From: CAVAWX01 sp963614215
GTDB taxonomy: Bacteria; Actinomycetota; Coriobacteriia; Coriobacteriales; QAMH01
DNA length: 64,000 nt
Assembly (NCBI GenBank): GCA_963614215.1
Contig: CAVECB010000007.1
Span: forward strand, 1 to 64,000
Direction of reading: 5' to 3'
The position numbers were made by a program, and so were the translations under genes. The notes beneath the pieces were generated by a model. It did no database searches, was not told the origin of the DNA, and saw nothing but the letters and a program-made list of their open reading frames with translations. Below, in pieces: positions 49,415-58,543 of the stretch; positions within the stretch are counted from its first letter, which is position 1; the number at the start of each line of letters is the position of its first letter.

Positions 49415-52241
49415 GGGCCTCGACCACCTCGTGGCAACGCGCGCACAGCCCGTCGGCACCCAGCTCGCGGTAGTTCCAGCAACGCGGACATTTCTCGCCC
49501 GCCGCCGGCGACACTTCCGCTTGCACCTCGTCTCCCGCCGCCGCGTCCGTGACGATCTCGACATCCGAGACGATGAAGACCTCGGCCAGCACGTCGGCAC
49601 CCCGCGCCTCGAGCACGGCGGCCTTTTCCGGCGCGCACACGACCCGCGCCGCGACCTCCTGGCTCTTCGAGACGCCCTCGGCGCGCTTTTCCTCGACGGC
49701 CGCCATCACCGCGTCGCGCGCGGCCATAACCACCTCGTAGTCTTTCAGTAGCGCCTCTGCGCGTCCGGCCGGCAGCAGCGCCGCCATCGCCTCGGCATCC
49801 GGCCACGAGGCCAGGTGCACCGATGCGGGGAAATCTTTATCGCGCAGGCCTTCGGGGTATTTCTCCCACACCTCGTCGCAGGTGAAGACGAGCACGGGCG
49901 CGAGCTGGCGCACCATGGCCTCCAGCATATGCGCAAGCACCGTCTGGGCGCTGCGCCTAGTCGCGCTGTCGGCGGCGTCCGCGTACAGCCGGTCTTTCAC
50001 CGCCTCGAAATAGACCGCCGAGGTCGACGAGATGAAGTCGTACCACATGCGATAGACCGCGTGGAAGCGATACTCCTCGTAGGCGCGCGTCACGTCGGCC
50101 ACGAGGCGCTGCAGTCGCGCGAGCGCCCATGCGTCGAACTCCAGCAGCGCATCCGGTGCCACGAAGTCGTCCGTGGAAAAGTCGTCGAGGCTGCCCAGCA
50201 GATAGCGGAAGGTGTTGCGCATGCGCCGGTAGGCCTCGGAGCTGCGCTTTAATATCTCGTCGCTCACCGACACGTCGTGGCTGTAGTCCACCGAGGCCAC
50301 CCACAGGCGCAAGACATCGGCGCCCAGCTCCTTGCACACCGCGTTGGGGTCGATCACGTTGCCGAGCGACTTCGACATCTTGCGGCCGTTTTCGTCCACG
50401 GTGAAACCGCAGCTCATCACGGCTTTGTACGGAGCTTCTCCGTACGCGCCCACGCTCGTGAGCAGCGAGCTTTGGAACCAGCCGCGATGCTGGTCCGAGC
50501 CCTCCAGATAGAGGTCGGCCGGCCGGCGCAGGTAGGGTCTGGCCTCGCACACGCTCGTATGCGACACGCCGCTTTCCCACCACACGTCCAGCACGTCGGA
50601 GCCTTTTTCCAAATGCTGTCCGCCGCATTTCGGGCACACGGTGCCGGCGGGCAAGATGTCGGCCGCGTCGGTCGTGTACCAGGCATCGGCGCCCTTTTCG
50701 GCAAACAGCGCGATGACCGCGTCGAAGCTCTCCTCGCTTGCCACGACCTCGCCGCAATCGGCGCAGGTGAACACGGGGATGGGCACGCCCCAGTAGCGCT
50801 GACGGCTGATGCACCAGTCGGGGCGGTCGGCCACCATAGACCCGATGCGGTTGCTCGCCCACTCGGGCACGAAGCGCACCTTGTGCTCGATGGCGTCCAT
50901 GGCCGCCTCACGCAACCCCGTGCCGTCCATCGACACAAACCACTGTGTGGTCGCGCGAAAGATGACCGGCTGCTTGCAGCGCCAGCAATGCGGATAGCTG
51001 TGGCTGATGTCCTCGTGCAGCAGCAGCGCGCCGCGCTCTTCCAGCCACTCGATTATGCGCGGGTTGGCCTCGTTTACCTCGAGTCCGGAAAAAGGCCCGC
51101 CGCTGCCCAGCCCGTCGCCCTCGTAGAAGCGTCCGGCGTCGTCGACGGGCATGACCACGTCGATGCCGAACTCGCGCCCGGCCAGATAGTCGTCCGCGCC
51201 GTGTCCGGGCGCCGCGTGCACGATGCCCGTGCCGTCATCAAGCGTGACGTAATCCGCGTAGATGAAACGACCCGTGCTCCCGGCATCGCCGAAGACGGGC
51301 TGCTTGTAGACGTTGCCCGCAAGCTCCTTGCCCGTGCGCCGCCAGGTAGTGCCGAACCCGTCTTTCACCAGCGTGTACTCCCAGCCGAACTTCTCGCAGC
51401 AGCGCTCGGCCAACGCCTCGGAGAAAACGATCGCGCGCCCCTCGTGCTCGACGGCCACATAGCCGGCCTCGGGTTTCAAAATGACCGCCTGATTGGCCGG
51501 CAAGGTCCACGGCGTGGTGGTCCAGATGGCCACGTCGGTTCTGCCCACGAAGGCCTCTAGCCCATCTAGCGCGCCCTCCAGCTCGAAGCGCACGTAGATG
51601 GCAGGGCTGACCTCGTCGGAGTACTCCAGCTCGGCCTCGGCCAGCGCCGTGTGGCAGTGCGTGCACCAGTGGATGGGCTTGCGGCCGCGATAGATCGCGC
51701 CGGAAAGGTACATCTTCTTGAAGACCTCGATGTTGCCCGCCTCGTATTCCGGGGTAAAGGTGAGGTAGGGGTCGTCCCACTCGCCCGTCACGCCCAGGCG
51801 CTTGAAGCCCACACGCTGCCCGTCCAACTGCTTTTCGGCGTACTCGCGACAGATGCGGCGAAAGACGGCCGTGTCTATTTTGGCCATCTTCTGCGGGCCC
51901 AGCTCGTTTTCCACCTTGTTCTCGATGGGCAGGCCGTGGCAGTCCCAACCGGGCACGTAGGGCGCGAAATACCCGCGCATGCCACGGTACTTCACGATGA
52001 TGTCCTTCAAGATCTTGTTCAGCGCGTGCCCGATGTGAATAGGACCATTGGCATACGGCGGGCCGTCATGCAAGACGAAGGGCTCGGCGCCTTCGTTGCG
52101 CTGCAGCATCTTGTGGTACAAGTCGAGCTCCTCCCAGCGCTTCAGGCGCTCGGGCTCGTGCTGCGCCAGCCCCGCCTTCATCTTGAAGGAGGTGCGCGGC
52201 AGGTTCATCGTGTGTTTGTAGTTCGGCTTTTCCTCAGACAT
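49404..52241 (-). CDS. ileS: Isoleucyl-tRNA synthetase
   Basis: 945 aa class I synthetase. The HIGH region is GPPYANGPIHIGHALNK, the KMSKS motif KMSKSLGNVIDPN (near residue 620), and the editing domain includes FVGRTDVAIWTTTPWTLP. The C-terminal zinc site is CPRCWNYRELGADGLCARC, typical of the eubacterial-type IleRS1. The downstream lspA start overlaps its end. No T-box leader is evident in the 109 bp before the start. Confidence 0.97.
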   Translation of the reverse strand: MSEEKPNYKHTMNLPRTSFKMKAGLAQHEPERLKRWEELDLYHKMLQRNEGAEPFVLHDGPPYANGPIHIGHALNKILKDIIVKYRGMRGYFAPYVPGWDCHGLPIENKVENELGPQKMAKIDTAVFRRICREYAEKQLDGQRVGFKRLGVTGEWDDPYLTFTPEYEAGNIEVFKKMYLSGAIYRGRKPIHWCTHCHTALAEAELEYSDEVSPAIYVRFELEGALDGLEAFVGRTDVAIWTTTPWTLPANQAVILKPEAGYVAVEHEGRAIVFSEALAERCCEKFGWEYTLVKDGFGTTWRRTGKELAGNVYKQPVFGDAGSTGRFIYADYVTLDDGTGIVHAAPGHGADDYLAGREFGIDVVMPVDDAGRFYEGDGLGSGGPFSGLEVNEANPRIIEWLEERGALLLHEDISHSYPHCWRCKQPVIFRATTQWFVSMDGTGLREAAMDAIEHKVRFVPEWASNRIGSMVADRPDWCISRQRYWGVPIPVFTCADCGEVVASEESFDAVIALFAEKGADAWYTTDAADILPAGTVCPKCGGQHLEKGSDVLDVWWESGVSHTSVCEARPYLRRPADLYLEGSDQHRGWFQSSLLTSVGAYGEAPYKAVMSCGFTVDENGRKMSKSLGNVIDPNAVCKELGADVLRLWVASVDYSHDVSVSDEILKRSSEAYRRMRNTFRYLLGSLDDFSTDDFVAPDALLEFDAWALARLQRLVADVTRAYEEYRFHAVYRMWYDFISSTSAVYFEAVKDRLYADAADSATRRSAQTVLAHMLEAMVRQLAPVLVFTCDEVWEKYPEGLRDKDFPASVHLASWPDAEAMAALLPAGRAEALLKDYEVVMAARDAVMAAVEEKRAEGVSKSQEVAARVVCAPEKAAVLEARGADVLAEVFIVSDVEIVTDAAAGDEVQAEVSPAAGEKCPRCWNYRELGADGLCARCHEVVEALDA

Positions 52242-52350
52242 CTTCTCTCGCTTCGCAAGGCTCGTGTTCCAAAGCGCATCGCGGCTACAGGCATGCGCGC
52301 CTCGGCAAAAGACGCGCGCGCCAGGCTGCTTCCCCGAAAAGGCCGCGGTG

Positions 52351-52608
52351 CTACTGCATCCCCTTTTCCAGGTGCTTGGAAATGTGCTTGGTCAGCGTCT
52401 CGGAGAGGTTGGACAGCTCGGTCGTGGGCATGATGACGCGGGACACGAGGTGTGCGGGCAGCTCGTCGCCGTTTTTGTTCACGCGGTCCACGTAGAGGAA
52501 GTCGATGCGGCTTTCCGCGCCGGTCGTCGAGACAATGGAGGCGTTGGCGTAGACGCCGCAGGCGGTGTCGGCGGATGCTTCGATGCGGAAATGCGTTTCT
52601 TCTGCCAT
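52351..52608 (-). CDS. DUF3467-like small protein
   Basis: 85 aa. GVYANASIVSTTGAESRIDF, then LPAHLVSRVIMPTTELSNL, follows the pattern of DUF3467 proteins: a small alpha-beta fold of unknown role, common in bacteria. ATG 52608 has GAAAGGA upstream. It lies 109 bp upstream of ileS on the same strand. Function is not known. Confidence 0.75.
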   Translation of the reverse strand: MAEETHFRIEASADTACGVYANASIVSTTGAESRIDFLYVDRVNKNGDELPAHLVSRVIMPTTELSNLSETLTKHISKHLEKGMQ

Positions 52609-52857
52609 GGTGAAAGTCCTTTCATGCGCGCCCCGCGCCTCGTCGCGCACGGAGCATGTCGTGCACAGGATTCTAGCGCAAAACGCAAAGCTCGCCGATG
52701 CGGCCACCAGCGGCGAACAAAGGCTTGCTTTTCTCATATATAAGACATACTCTCACATTCATCGGCTGCGCATACGTTCGGGGGAGAAGACGGAGAAGGG
52801 CGCAGAGTCGCATTGGGAAAGGGCCGTTATGGCTCACGACGAAAAGGGGTCACCAGC

Positions 52858-54036
52858 ATGAACCAGCACAAGAAAAACCTCCTGTCCCGGCGTTCGTTTA
52901 TGAAAGGGCTTGCTGTCTCGGCTGCGGCCGTGGGCACATTCGGCATCGCCGGGTGCGCAAGCAACGACGGCTCGTCGTCGACGTCAAGCTCGACAAGCAA
53001 CTCGACGAGCGCGAAATACGACAACACCCTAAACGAGTCGGTCGAGGACCTGAACGCCGTCTTGCTGGGCAAGGATTCCAAGATCGCGGCCATCATCGTC
53101 GCGCTTGCCAACGGCTACTACACCGACGAGAAGCTCAACCTTGTCACGCAGACCGTCTCGGGCGGCTTTCCCGAGGCCATGCCGGCGCTTTCCAACGGCA
53201 GCGCCGACGTCTTGCCCTTCGGCTCGATTCCCACGTGCACCTACGTGGGCCAAGGCGACGACCTCATCATCTTCGGCGGCACGGTGGCCAACGGCTCCGA
53301 GTGTGTCACCTTGATCGAGAACAAGGACAAGTACAAGAAAGCGGAGGACTTCAAGGGCAAAAAGATCGGCTGCTTCCGCATGGAGACCGGCCACATGATG
53401 CTGAAGAGCTGGCTGCGCGAAAACGGTATCGTCGATGGCACCGACGTCGAGTTCGTCTTGCTGGAATCGTCTGCCGCAGAGGTCGCAGCCGTGGAAAACG
53501 GCGAAGTGGACATGTGCTTCGTGAACAGCGGCTACGGCTACGTGGCCTGCCAGGGCGGCAAATGCGCCATCGCGTTTCGCCCCAACGAGCTAATTGGCAA
53601 AGAGTTCCCGTGCTGCCGCCAGAGCACGAACCGCACGGCCTTCGAGCAGAAGCGCTCGGCCCTCATCAAGTTCGAAATCGCCAACCTGCGTGCGCTTTAC
53701 CAGATTGAAAACGACCACGAGGCCACCATCTCGGCCATCGTCGAATATTCCGGGCAAGACCGCGAGTACATCGAGAACATCACCTACGGCAAGGGCGACT
53801 ACGTGGCGGCGATGAAGTTCGAGATGGATCCCTACACCGACGACGTGAAAACCTTCTACGGCAACATGGTCGACAACGGCGACATAGAAAACAGCGACAA
53901 GGACGTCATCACCTCGCACATGGACTCGAGCATCTACCAGGCGGCGCTCGAGGCGCTGATCGCGCGCGGCGAGAACAAGAGCTACTACGAGAAGCTGCTC
54001 TCCACCTGCAAGAGCCGCAACACCTTGGGCGTGTAG
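52858..54036 (+). CDS. ABC transporter substrate-binding lipoprotein (nitrate/sulfonate/taurine type), Tat signal
   Basis: 392 aa. Twin-arginine signal (SRRSFMK) with lipobox IAGC (about residue 35), then a Ser/Thr-rich linker. The NMT1/TauA-like binding domain shows IAAIIVALANGYYTDEKLNLV, DVLPFGSIPTCTYVGQGDDL and KAEDFKGKKIGCFRMETGHM. It also has ESSAAEVAAVENGEVDMCFVN. Several Cys residues (CRQSTNR preceded by another Cys, CQGGKC) are unusual for this family. The GGGGT upstream of ATG 52858 supports this start. It is the first gene of the importer and is followed by the DUF5714-like gene. Confidence 0.87.
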   Translation: MNQHKKNLLSRRSFMKGLAVSAAAVGTFGIAGCASNDGSSSTSSSTSNSTSAKYDNTLNESVEDLNAVLLGKDSKIAAIIVALANGYYTDEKLNLVTQTVSGGFPEAMPALSNGSADVLPFGSIPTCTYVGQGDDLIIFGGTVANGSECVTLIENKDKYKKAEDFKGKKIGCFRMETGHMMLKSWLRENGIVDGTDVEFVLLESSAAEVAAVENGEVDMCFVNSGYGYVACQGGKCAIAFRPNELIGKEFPCCRQSTNRTAFEQKRSALIKFEIANLRALYQIENDHEATISAIVEYSGQDREYIENITYGKGDYVAAMKFEMDPYTDDVKTFYGNMVDNGDIENSDKDVITSHMDSSIYQAALEALIARGENKSYYEKLLSTCKSRNTLGV

Positions 54037-54098
54037 GACAGAGGAGGTACATGGGGTAAAAGCGCAAGCGGCCACAAAAGCGAAAGGGCGCAAACGGC

Positions 54099-54926
54099 AT
54101 GCCATCCATATCGTTTAAAGACGTGGGCTTCGTCTATGAAAACGGCGACGAAGCCTACCGCGCCCTCGAACACGTCGACCTCGAGATTGGCGACGGCGAG
54201 TTCGTGTGCCTTGTAGGACACTCCGGATGCGGCAAGTCCACCATGCTCAGTCTGCTGGCAGGGCTTGCCGCGCCCACGGAGGGCACAGTCGAGATAGACG
54301 AACGTCCCGTGCAAGGCCCCGGACCGGACCGCTCGATTGTTTTTCAAAACTACTCGCTGTTTCCCTGGCAGACGGCCTTGAAAAACGTCGAGTTCGCCCT
54401 GCGCAAGACGCACAAAGACATCCCGAAGGCCGAGGCACGGGAAAAGGCGCTGGCCCTGCTCGCTCAGGTGAAGATGAAAGAGGCGGCCAAGCGCTACCCT
54501 TTTCAGCTCTCCGGCGGGATGCGCCAACGCGTGGCCATTGCGCGCGCCTTGGCGGTGGACGCCCCCGTCATGCTGCTCGACGAGCCCTTCGGCGCACTCG
54601 ACCCGCTCATCCGCGAGCAGCTCCAAACCCTGCTGCTCGAACTGTGGGATGCGGATGCGGCGACCGGCGCGCGGCGGCGCACCGTCGTGTTTGTCACGCA
54701 CGACATCGACGAAGCGGTGCGTCTAGCCAGCCGCATCGTCTTCATGGAGCCGGGACGCATCACGGCCACTTTCACCCTAGACCCCGACCGCGACCGCGAC
54801 CCCGCAAACCTTGCCGCAGACCCCGCGACCGCGCAGGTCAAGCGCGAGGTGCTGGCGTTGTTCGAGGCCAGCACGCAACGCGGCGGCACCGGCAACGGGG
54901 CAAACGCGCGCGAGGAGAGGCTATGA
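54099..54926 (+). CDS. ABC transporter ATPase (SsuB/TauB type)
   Basis: 275 aa. Walker A GHSGCGKSTMLSLLAG, Q-loop FQNYSLFPWQTALKNVEFAL (the PW after the Q-loop is usual for nitrate/taurine ATPases), signature LSGGMRQRVAIARAL, Walker B VMLLDEPFGALDPL and H-loop VFVTHDIDEA. The stop overlaps the permease start (ATGA). It energises the importer of 52858-55933. Confidence 0.94.
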   Translation: MPSISFKDVGFVYENGDEAYRALEHVDLEIGDGEFVCLVGHSGCGKSTMLSLLAGLAAPTEGTVEIDERPVQGPGPDRSIVFQNYSLFPWQTALKNVEFALRKTHKDIPKAEAREKALALLAQVKMKEAAKRYPFQLSGGMRQRVAIARALAVDAPVMLLDEPFGALDPLIREQLQTLLLELWDADAATGARRRTVVFVTHDIDEAVRLASRIVFMEPGRITATFTLDPDRDRDPANLAADPATAQVKREVLALFEASTQRGGTGNGANAREERL

Positions 54927-55933
54927 GGCGCGAGAAGAAAAACCCGAACGCCGCAGGTGCCGAAGCGAAAAGCACGGCAAAGACGGGGGCGCCGGCACGG
55001 GACAAGGATGTCGCACCTAGACGCAAACACGCCCCCCGCGTCTCGTTCATCGTGGCAAACGTCCTGTTCGTCGCCTTGCTCGTCTGCATCGCCGTCCCCG
55101 GCAAGTCGCACCCCGCGACGAGCGTCCCCTTCTACGTGGCAGTAGTGCTCGTCGAGTTGTTTTTCGTGTGGCGCTATCTTGCCGGCGGAAAAAAGCGCTC
55201 CACCTGCAACATCGCCATCATCGTATGGGCGCTGTTCATCGTCTGGGAGGTCGTCTCGACGGACCTGCGCCTGACGCACCCGGTCCTCATCCCTATCCCC
55301 GAAAACGTATTCGCCGTGTTCGTGAACAGGGGCGACGAGCTTGCCCTGAACGTCTACTCGTCGATGGTGCTGCTCGTCGAGGGCTTTCTCACCTCGCTGG
55401 TCGCGGGCAACATACTAGGATTGTTCGTGGGCTGGTCGCCGCGCCTGCGCGAGACGGTCTATCCCATCGCACACGTGCTCGCGCCGGTGCCCGCCATCGT
55501 GTTCGCGCCCTACCTGGTCATGCTGCTGCCGTCGTTTAAAGCGGCGGCCGTGGCCGTCATATTCCTGGGGATATTCTGGCCGACCCTGCTCAACACCATC
55601 CTGCGCGTGGAAGCGATGAACAAAAACATCGTCGACTCGGCCAAGATGCTCGGCTTGTCCACGCATACGATGATCTTTTCCGTGCTCATCCCCTATACCT
55701 ACCCCGCCGTCGTACGCGGCCTGAAGACGCAGCTGCCCACCGCGATGCTCATGCTCGTCATGGCCGAGATGTACGGCGCGACGAGCGGACTTGGCTACTT
55801 CGTCATCAACTACACGAACTACGCGAACTATACCAACGTCGTCGCGGGCATCATTATGGTGGGCATCGTGGTGACCGTGCTCGATTTCCTGGTCGGCCTG
55901 CTTGTGCGCAAGACGGTCACGTGGAGCGAGTAA
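54923..55933 (+). CDS. ABC transporter permease (SsuC/TauC type)
   Basis: 336 aa. A basic N-terminal ~40 residues is followed by about seven or eight membrane helices, two of them extra at the N-terminus (VSFIVANVLFVALLVCIAV and VPFYVAVVLVELFFVW). The BPD_transp_1 domain contains the EAA-like loop NKNIVDSAKMLGLSTHTMIF. It forms the channel of the importer with the ATPase at 54099. Confidence 0.92.
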   Translation: MRREKKNPNAAGAEAKSTAKTGAPARDKDVAPRRKHAPRVSFIVANVLFVALLVCIAVPGKSHPATSVPFYVAVVLVELFFVWRYLAGGKKRSTCNIAIIVWALFIVWEVVSTDLRLTHPVLIPIPENVFAVFVNRGDELALNVYSSMVLLVEGFLTSLVAGNILGLFVGWSPRLRETVYPIAHVLAPVPAIVFAPYLVMLLPSFKAAAVAVIFLGIFWPTLLNTILRVEAMNKNIVDSAKMLGLSTHTMIFSVLIPYTYPAVVRGLKTQLPTAMLMLVMAEMYGATSGLGYFVINYTNYANYTNVVAGIIMVGIVVTVLDFLVGLLVRKTVTWSE

Positions 55934-56088
55934 GGGAAAGTGAAACGGGGAAGCGGCTGTTGCGTTGAACGGTAGGGTGCACATGACGACGGCAACGTCC
56001 CCCGCGTGAAACCGCCCCCGCGCAAAACGGGTGGCATGAAAACAGCGTCTGCCACATACGGGCGCGCGCAAAGGAAGGGAGTTTCACC

Positions 56089-56796
56089 ATGTCCTACGGT
56101 CTCGCGGTCTGCCTCGTGTGCGGCCAGCCCCTCGAGTATTTCGAGACGGGCAAAGAGGTTGTCTGCCATATCTGCGGCAAGGAAGAGGTCGGCCACTCCG
56201 TCTGCACGGACGGCCACTACGTGTGCGACGCGTGCCACAGAAGTGCCGGCGTCGACTTCATCTTGGAGCGCTGCGCAGCCTCCAACTCGAAAAACCCCAT
56301 CGCCATCGCGCAAGAGCTCATGGCCGACAAGTCGATCTTTCCCAACGGCCCGGAGCACCACACGCTCGTAGGCGCGTCGCTCATGTGCGCCTACCGCAAC
56401 GCGGGCGGCGACATCGACCTGGACAAAAGCCTCGCCGAGCTGCGCCAACGCTCGTTGCAGGTGCCGGGCGGCACCTGCGGTTTTTGGGGTACCTGCGGCG
56501 CCGCCACGAGCGCCGGACAATGGTGGTCGATAGTGGCGGGCTCGACGCCCATGACGCGCGAACCTTGGGCCCAAACGCAGCGCCTGACCTCGCGCATCTT
56601 GGGGCGGCTTGCCGACATGGGCGGCCCGCGCTGCTGCAAGCGCACGGGATTCACCGCCATCCTCGAGGGCGCGGCGTACGCCAAGGAGCTGCACGGCATC
56701 GAGATGGAGCTGCCGGAAAAGACGGTGTGCTCCTTTTTCACCCGCAACGCCGAGTGCCTGAAGGAGCACTGTCCCTATTTCCCCACGCGCTCCTGA
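56089..56796 (+). CDS. Cys-rich DUF5714-like protein
   Basis: 235 aa with about 20 Cys. The N-terminus holds paired zinc-ribbon-like sites (CLVCGQPL, CHICGKEEV, CTDGHYVCDACH). The middle has the motif NGPEHHTLVGASLMCAY, seen in DUF5714 proteins, and a Cys/Gly run GGTCGFWGTCGAATSAG. Late Cys pairs (RCCKR, CLKEHCPYF) could bind a metal cluster. AAGGAAGGG precedes ATG 56089. It lies 155 bp after the importer permease on the same strand. The biochemical role is unknown; a link to the substrate of the importer is an inference. Confidence 0.7.
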   Translation: MSYGLAVCLVCGQPLEYFETGKEVVCHICGKEEVGHSVCTDGHYVCDACHRSAGVDFILERCAASNSKNPIAIAQELMADKSIFPNGPEHHTLVGASLMCAYRNAGGDIDLDKSLAELRQRSLQVPGGTCGFWGTCGAATSAGQWWSIVAGSTPMTREPWAQTQRLTSRILGRLADMGGPRCCKRTGFTAILEGAAYAKELHGIEMELPEKTVCSFFTRNAECLKEHCPYFPTRS

Positions 56797-56882
56797 GGCG
56801 CTCCATATCCCCAAGGTAACGCGAACACCCGGCGTCAAGGCCTTCTCTATGGCCGTCTCTTTGGGGCTCTGCACGCAGATAT

Positions 56883-56933
56883 AGCCGAACGGCGAAATTT
56901 CACAAAAGGCTGCTACAATACAGCCGTACGGCT
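56883..56933 (+). promoter_or_regulatory. hipBA promoter with two HipB-type operators
   Basis: AGCCGAACGGCG (56883-56894) and AGCCGTACGGCT (56922-56933, perfect palindrome) share the core AGCCGNACGGC and the flanking AAA. They lie 39 bp apart with TACAAT (56914-56919) between them as a likely -10 box. No good -35 is seen. The layout fits autorepression by the hipB product. Confidence 0.65.
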
Positions 56934-56952
56934 AAAAATAGGGAGGCGACCC

Positions 56953-57171
56953 ATGCTCGTGACCAGCACCGAAGAACTTGGTCGGGAAATCCGACGTCGC
57001 CGAAAAGAACTCGGCTACACCCAGGTCTTCCTCAGCGACGCCTCGGGTCTGAGCGCATCTTTTCTCTCGGATGTCGAAAACGGCAAGGAGACCTGCGAAA
57101 TCGGAAAATGCATGCGCCTCGTCCAGTTGCTCGGCCTCGACATCCGCATCGTCTCCCGCACCGCAAGATGA
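56953..57171 (+). CDS. HipB-like XRE-family antitoxin
   Basis: 72 aa. A single helix-turn-helix: ELGREIRRRRKELGYTQVFLSD, then SFLSDVENGKETCEIGKCMRL. The C-terminus ends RIVSRTAR, like the short tail of HipB. It overlaps the hipA start (ATGA). GGGAGG lies upstream. It should bind HipA and the two operators upstream. Confidence 0.85.
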   Translation: MLVTSTEELGREIRRRRKELGYTQVFLSDASGLSASFLSDVENGKETCEIGKCMRLVQLLGLDIRIVSRTAR

Positions 57172-58439
57172 TGGAGCTGCCTGTTCACATAGAACTCGAG
57201 GGCAAAGAGGTCCTCGTCGGCCACATCGCCGGCAACGAGTCCGCCGACGCATGCTTTCGCTACGACGAGATCTACCTGTCCTCGCCTAGCGCCAAGGCGA
57301 TTTCGCTGAACCTGCCGTTGTCGAGCACGTCTTTCACCCCCGAGGCGACGCGCGCCTTCTTCGACGGCTTGCTGCCCGAAGGGTTCATGCGCAAGACGAT
57401 ATCGGAATCGATGCACGTCCCCGAAAACGACTACCTGAGCGTCCTGGCGCAACTTGGAGCCGAATGCCTGGGCGCGGTCAAAATCGGTGCACGCGAAACA
57501 GAAAACGGCACGTCGTTTTACAAACCCCTCGACACACAGCAGATGCTTGCCCTTGCCCGAGAGGGTGCGACGAAATCTGCCGACATCGTCTCGGAATCCC
57601 ATTTGTCCCTTGCGGGCGCCTCGGGAAAAGTGGGGCTCTACCACGACGAGCGGAGGGACAAATGGTTCCAGCCCGTCGGTGACGCGCCGAGCACGCATAT
57701 CGTCAAGCAGAGCCATGTACGCTTTGAAAGCATCGTTGCCAACGAGCAGCTCTGCCTTTCAGCTGCGCGAAAACTCGGCATCGAAACGCCCGACAGCTTC
57801 ATCGTCGATGTCGGCAAAGACGAGAACACGCGCCTGCTCGCGACCAAAAGATACGACCGCACGTTCTCACGGCATTGCAAGATTCTCGACGACATGCCTG
57901 CACCCTTGCGCCTTCATCAGGAGGATTTCGCCCAAGCCCTCGGCATCCCCCCAGACGCGAAATACGAGTCGAGCGGCGAAAACTACATGGACAAAATGTT
58001 CGACCTGCTGCTGAAACACTCGGCGTTTCCCGTCGAAGACCGGTTCAAGCTTTGGGATATCTGCGTCTTCAATTACCTAGTCGGAAACACCGACAACCAC
58101 ATCAAGAACGTCTCGCTCCTCTATGACGAAAGCCTCGGCAGCCTTGCGCTCGCCCCCGCGTACGACATCATAAGCACGGTGATATACGAGAGAAGCTCGA
58201 CAGACATGGCCTTCAACATCGCCGGGAAGACGAGCGTCTCAGAAATCGGACGGGATTCCTTTTCCGAGCAGGCGAAGCGCATAGGGCTTGGCGCACGCCC
58301 CGCAATGAGCCGCTTCGACGAGATGCGCGCCGGAATCAAGGACGCGCTCCTCAAGGCGTGCGAAGAGCTGGAAAAACAAGGGTTTTCCGAGACGTCGCGC
58401 ATCGCTGCTGAAATCGTCGAAAAAAGAGGGTTGAAGTAG
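57168..58439 (+). CDS. hipA: HipA-family Ser/Thr kinase toxin
   Basis: 423 aa. The N-terminal HipA_N region has SPSAKAISLNLPL and AFFDGLLPEGFMR. The kinase part includes LSLAGASGKVGLYHDE, an ATP-binding VKQSHVRFESIVANE region, the catalytic VGNTDNHIKNVSLLY (about residue 305) and the metal-binding YDIISTV. Known HipA proteins phosphorylate GltX or other translation factors. Active-site residues look intact. gltX is in this window but unlinked. The first of two adjacent ATGs overlaps the hipB stop. Confidence 0.9.
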   Translation: MMELPVHIELEGKEVLVGHIAGNESADACFRYDEIYLSSPSAKAISLNLPLSSTSFTPEATRAFFDGLLPEGFMRKTISESMHVPENDYLSVLAQLGAECLGAVKIGARETENGTSFYKPLDTQQMLALAREGATKSADIVSESHLSLAGASGKVGLYHDERRDKWFQPVGDAPSTHIVKQSHVRFESIVANEQLCLSAARKLGIETPDSFIVDVGKDENTRLLATKRYDRTFSRHCKILDDMPAPLRLHQEDFAQALGIPPDAKYESSGENYMDKMFDLLLKHSAFPVEDRFKLWDICVFNYLVGNTDNHIKNVSLLYDESLGSLALAPAYDIISTVIYERSSTDMAFNIAGKTSVSEIGRDSFSEQAKRIGLGARPAMSRFDEMRAGIKDALLKACEELEKQGFSETSRIAAEIVEKRGLK

Positions 58440-58469
58440 CTGCCGGCCTGGCATTTCCGCGACAATCTC

Positions 58470-58519
58470 TTTGAGCGATTGCCGCACGTGTTGCAATTTC
58501 ACTCAATAGACACGCGGGG
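58470..58519 (+). repeat. 50-bp direct repeat, copy 1
   Basis: It matches 59997-60046 at 47 of 50 positions. The two copies are in the same orientation and bracket the DUF4143 ATPase gene. The unit contains inverted parts TTGAG...CTCAA. It lies 30 bp after the hipA stop. Confidence 0.85.
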
Positions 58520-58543
58520 GCAGGCACCCTGCAATACGAGGGT

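Noticed and set aside
49411..49806. 131-codon minus-strand frame overlapping ileS
   Set aside because: Arg/Gly-rich frame-shifted reading of ileS; no independent support.
52242..52350. Possible T-box leader for ileS (AGCACCGCGG resembles the TGGNACCGCG core)
   Set aside because: The match is partial, the gap is only 109 bp, and no specifier loop or terminator pair is evident.
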